Assembly (NCBI GenBank): GCA_013330015.1
Contig: DUJC01000124.1
Span: 1 to 5,665, forward strand
Reading direction: 5' to 3'
Source of the DNA: Candidatus Poseidoniaceae archaeon
GTDB lineage: Archaea > Thermoplasmatota > Poseidoniia > Poseidoniales > Poseidoniaceae
Length of the DNA stretch: 5,665 bases
Shown: piece after piece, positions 5,354 through 5,665 of the stretch
Layout: every line of letters begins with the position of its first letter
Position numbering within the stretch: position 1 is the stretch's first letter
Notes under the pieces: model-generated
Database searches by the model: none
What the model was told of the DNA's origin: nothing
Seen by the model: the letters and a program-made list of their open reading frames with translations, nothing else
Position numbers and translations under genes: made by a program

Positions 5354-5665
5354 ATGGGTGTGCTTGACCAAGCCGATTGGGGTGTGTTCAAGCGCTCCGA
5401 AACGTGGAATGCGTTCGGTATTGCGGTCGTTCTCTTCGGTGTGATTGCTTTCGCTGGCTTGTCCTTATTTGACAGCATGGATGAGATCTTTGAGTCGGAT
5501 GCTGAACCGGCTCCTATTCCGGAAATCATTGTTCAAAGTTTGAATCGTACTGGGATCGAAGACAACTACACGACAGAGGGCGAGATTCGCCTATCTGAAC
5601 TACGCGGCGATGTCATCATCCTTGACCTATTAGCTCACGACTGTTCGAACTGTCATGCTGTTCAG
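5354..5665 (+). CDS. Membrane-anchored thioredoxin-like (TlpA/redoxin-type) protein, N-terminal part, 3' end outside window
   Basis: The frame opens at ATG 5354 (MGVLDQADWG) and runs without a stop to the window edge; 104 residues are visible. A short N-terminal stretch is followed by one hydrophobic segment (about residues 20-39), an acidic proline-containing linker (43-57), and the start of a thioredoxin fold. The fold shows LSELRGDVIILDL (80-92), matching the 'l.dlkGkvvllnFwA' strand of TlpA-type proteins, then a CxxC redox pair, C97-S-N-C100, where the active site is expected. The Trp usually found before the first Cys is Asp here. Charge distribution (Lys13, Arg14 before the segment, acidic residues after it) predicts the thioredoxin domain outside the cytoplasm. 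It lies 43 nt after the cysteine-rich lipoprotein, so a role in disulfide exchange of envelope proteins is plausible but inferred. No clear ribosome binding site precedes it. Confidence 0.8.
   Translation, partial: MGVLDQADWGVFKRSETWNAFGIAVVLFGVIAFAGLSLFDSMDEIFESDAEPAPIPEIIVQSLNRTGIEDNYTTEGEIRLSELRGDVIILDLLAHDCSNCHAVQ

Overview
The window looks like a piece of a euryarchaeal chromosome, most likely a marine Thermoplasmatota lineage such as Marine Group II (Poseidoniales); this is an inference from gene content. The NMN adenylyltransferase is the archaeal NadM type. A radical SAM protein resembles an archaeal family of unknown function. Two start codons sit about 24-28 nt from TATA-like elements, as expected for archaeal leaderless transcripts. 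There is an acidic lipoprotein with a cysteine/aspartate calcium-binding-like motif. A GrpE gene shows that the organism has the DnaK system, which only some archaea carry. All genes are tightly packed, and no gap without a gene exceeds about 110 bases.

Layout: (1) The 3' end of grpE runs rightward from the left edge and stops at 348. (2) A leftward pair, a class V PLP-dependent aminotransferase followed by nadM, is separated by 3 nt and almost certainly co-transcribed. nadM ends directly against grpE with no base between the two stop codons. (3) A short divergent region (about 2086-2196) holds an AT-rich promoter-like block and a Shine-Dalgarno-like block. (4) Rightward from there are pdxT (glutaminase subunit of PLP synthase) and, 26 nt later, a radical SAM protein with an extra N-terminal CxxC. 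(5) After a TATA-like promoter comes a 422-residue secreted, cysteine-containing, very acidic lipoprotein. (6) The start of a membrane-anchored thioredoxin-like protein runs off the right edge.

How the genes may relate: the centre is cofactor-themed, with PLP synthesis (pdxT), a PLP-using aminotransferase and the final adenylylation step of NAD synthesis (nadM). The right side is cell-envelope-themed, with a disulfide-capable lipoprotein next to a thioredoxin-like protein. No mobile element, CRISPR array, tRNA, rRNA or defence system is visible. The least-understood items are the radical SAM protein and the lipoprotein. I do not see clear evidence of a wholly new system here.
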